The notes under the pieces are model-generated. The model was not told where the DNA came from. It made no database searches and saw only the letters and a list, made by a program, of their open reading frames with translations. Below, piece after piece: positions 62,814-64,000 of a DNA stretch of 64,000 nucleotides (position 1 is its first letter; the number at the start of each line of letters is the position of its first letter). Source of the DNA: CAZMBI01 sp964564675 (GTDB lineage Bacteria; Pseudomonadota; Alphaproteobacteria; Rickettsiales; UBA3002); contig CAZMBI010000011.1 of assembly GCA_964564675.1 (NCBI GenBank), forward strand, positions 6,967-70,966, written 5' to 3'. The translations under genes were made by a program, and so were the position numbers.

Positions 62814-63728
62814 CTAAATCCCCAGCTTGCTTACCAGCTCATCCCATTCACGCCGGGTGAGGCCGCTTTCTTCCTGGCTCACCTGCTCGCCGTTAATCAT
62901 GCGCCTGACCACCTCGACACCGGTTTTAGAAAGCTGTGCGCCGCCCATGCGGTATTCCATAAACGCGTCATAGGCAAACGGCACCCATCGGCGCACGATA
63001 TCGAGCATGGCATCGGCATAGGCGCGGATTTCATACTGCGCGTGGCTGTCCGCCCGCAGCATCAGAAAATGCAGCAGGTTATGCAGATCGATCTTCCAAT
63101 ACCATTGCGTATAATAATTGAGCGTCAGATTCATGCGCGCCAGCTCACGGGCAATGCCCTGGCTCTCAGGCTCTTCGCCCAGCAATTCCTCATAATGCGC
63201 ATAGACCTGTTCGGCGTCGCCGCGCAGAATCTCCATCACCCGCGCCGCTTCGAATGCCGACAGCCTGTCTTCGCCGCGCCCCTGATGATTTTTGGCCGAT
63301 TGCGGCGACAGATACTCCGGCGCGGGAATATAAAATTCCTTATCAAGGATCGAATAGCGCGCCGAATATTCATTGACGTTAGCGGTGCGATGGCGAATCC
63401 ATTGCCGCGCCACGAAAATCGGCAGCTTGATGTGGAACTTGATTTCACACATCTCAAACGGTGTGGTGTGCCAGTGGCGCATGAGATAGTTAATCAGTCC
63501 GCGGTCCTGGCTGACTTTCTTGGTGCCGCGCCCATAAGAGACGCGCGCCGCCTGCACGATCGCCGCATCGTCGCCCATATAATCGACCACGCGCACAAAG
63601 CCGTGATCGAGTACGGGAATCGGTTGATACAGCACCGCCTCCAGCTCGGGCGCGATGACACGATAGGTGTCGTTGAGCTCGGCGCGGGCGGCGGCGACTT
63701 CCTGTTGCTGTTCGGCGTTAAGAGGCAT
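62814..63728 (-). CDS. thyX: FAD-dependent thymidylate synthase
   Basis: Makes dTMP with FAD and methylene-tetrahydrofolate, the alternative to ThyA. The 304-residue protein has the ThyX motif RHRTANVNEYSARYS, which matches RHRx7S. The gene is preceded by a probable minus-strand gene end at 63803 and is convergent with mrp. Presence suggests ThyA is absent, but that cannot be checked in this window. Confidence 0.93.
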   Translation of the reverse strand: MPLNAEQQQEVAAARAELNDTYRVIAPELEAVLYQPIPVLDHGFVRVVDYMGDDAAIVQAARVSYGRGTKKVSQDRGLINYLMRHWHTTPFEMCEIKFHIKLPIFVARQWIRHRTANVNEYSARYSILDKEFYIPAPEYLSPQSAKNHQGRGEDRLSAFEAARVMEILRGDAEQVYAHYEELLGEEPESQGIARELARMNLTLNYYTQWYWKIDLHNLLHFLMLRADSHAQYEIRAYADAMLDIVRRWVPFAYDAFMEYRMGGAQLSKTGVEVVRRMINGEQVSQEESGLTRREWDELVSKLGI

Positions 63729-63802
63729 AGTGCAAAACTACTGCACGCCGGGGCGGGTTGTCTATGGCAATGCGCGGTGCTGTGGAGAAGCAGGCGGCCG
63801 GT

Positions 63803-64000
63803 CTAGACCATCCGGCGCATCTCTTCTGTTGCCTTGTCCAGCGTATACCCGCCCGTGAGGCTTGTTGGCAACGCCTCGCTGGGGGCCGGCGTATGGCCTG
63901 CTGGCTGATGCTCACCGCCCCATACGCCGACAGCTGCAAATTCTGCCCGTAAAGAACGAGGACATGCCTGATCTTTTGCTCCGTGAACGGCGTGGTGGAT
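63803..64000 (-). CDS. Probable C-terminal end of a gene running off the window
   Basis: On the minus strand an open frame enters from the right edge and ends at TAG (63803-63805). It reads ... LPTSLTGGYTLDKATEEMRR-MV, with codon use like neighbouring genes. No start is visible, and the product is not recognised. The competing small plus-strand frame in this area looks less natural. Confidence 0.35.
   Translation of the reverse strand: MHHAVHGAKDQACPRSLRAEFAAVGVWGGEHQPAGHTPAPSEALPTSLTGGYTLDKATEEMRRMV

Noticed and set aside
62808..63806. 332-residue plus-strand frame opposite thyX
   Set aside because: ThyX has the diagnostic RHRx7S motif on the other strand; the plus frame is His/Arg rich and motif-less.
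63758..63952. Small plus-strand frame at the right edge
   Set aside because: Cys/Arg/Trp-rich with no recognisable start signal; the minus-strand frame ending at 63803 looks more natural, though neither is certain.

Overview
This 64 kb window is bacterial chromosome from an alphaproteobacterium. The evidence is a CtrA response regulator and a ChpT phosphotransferase, an HslV with an N-terminal propeptide, a split-free his block (hisB-hisH-hisA-hisF), ThyX instead of ThyA, and a flagellar/chemotaxis/elongasome gene content typical of the class. I cannot name the genus. Most genes are GC-rich and tightly packed. A few stretches (about 27.56-27.93 kb and 34.8-35.9 kb) are clearly more AT-rich and look acquired. 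No rRNA, CRISPR array, intact insertion sequence or prophage was seen.

Layout. 1-2.5 kb: a large protein with an adenosine-deaminase-like half and a SLOG/Rossmann-like half, possibly continuing upstream. 2.5-7.7 kb (minus): hslV, a DUF1176-like secreted protein, hslU, alr, mlaE, mlaF. 7.9-12.4 kb (plus): hisB, DUF2628, hisH, a GNAT gene, hisA, hisF and a small exported protein. 12.5-12.95 kb: a tandem pair of near-identical 167 bp repeats, each holding a 109 bp palindromic element, then a tRNA with anticodon CAU. 13-18.7 kb (plus): a lipid-modification operon (FAD oxidoreductase, DUF1365, CFA-type methyltransferase, chalcone-isomerase-like protein, MFS carrier, DUF3833 lipoprotein). 18.7-23.2 kb: sugar carrier, GH65 disaccharide phosphorylase and beta-phosphoglucomutase. 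23.2-27.6 kb: MscS, an outer-membrane barrel, Dps, a ferredoxin reductase, a broken four-helix-bundle gene and a 2Fe-2S ferredoxin. 28-31 kb: nitroreductase, deoxyhypusine-synthase-like protein and ornithine-decarboxylase-type enzyme (polyamines). 31.2-34.8 kb: proline-rich lipoprotein, fliJ, fliI and divergent ctrA, with two exact TTAA-N7-TTAA boxes in front of ctrA. 34.8-35.9 kb: an AT-rich M91-like metallopeptidase gene broken by two in-frame stops. 36-42.4 kb: cheR, cheB, cheY, cheW, cheA, chpT. 42.5-48.2 kb: rodA, mrdA, mreD, mreC, mreB. 48.2-55.6 kb: leuA, ilvC, ilvH, ilvI, interrupted by a GT87-like gene flanked by two paralogous cysteine-rich secreted proteins. 55.7-63.7 kb: miaA, serB, degP, hflC, hflK, a secreted Met/Cys-rich protein, mrp and thyX. 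A probable gene end lies at the right edge.

The most unusual signal is a set of short, internally repetitive, palindromic elements. Each is built from locally repeated 6-10 base words facing each other. They fill whole gaps between same-strand genes, in four cases starting right after a TAG stop codon (hslU, fliI, the deoxyhypusine-synthase-like gene, mreB). They also sit in frame inside conserved enzymes: hisH, hisF, serB, and twice in miaA. This recalls the Rickettsia palindromic elements in behaviour, though the sequences are not the same. Other points of interest are the deaminase-SLOG fusion, the M91-like gene whose zinc-site motif is split by a stop codon, and the paired cysteine-rich proteins. 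All coordinates, motifs and family calls come from reading the sequence by eye, without database searches.
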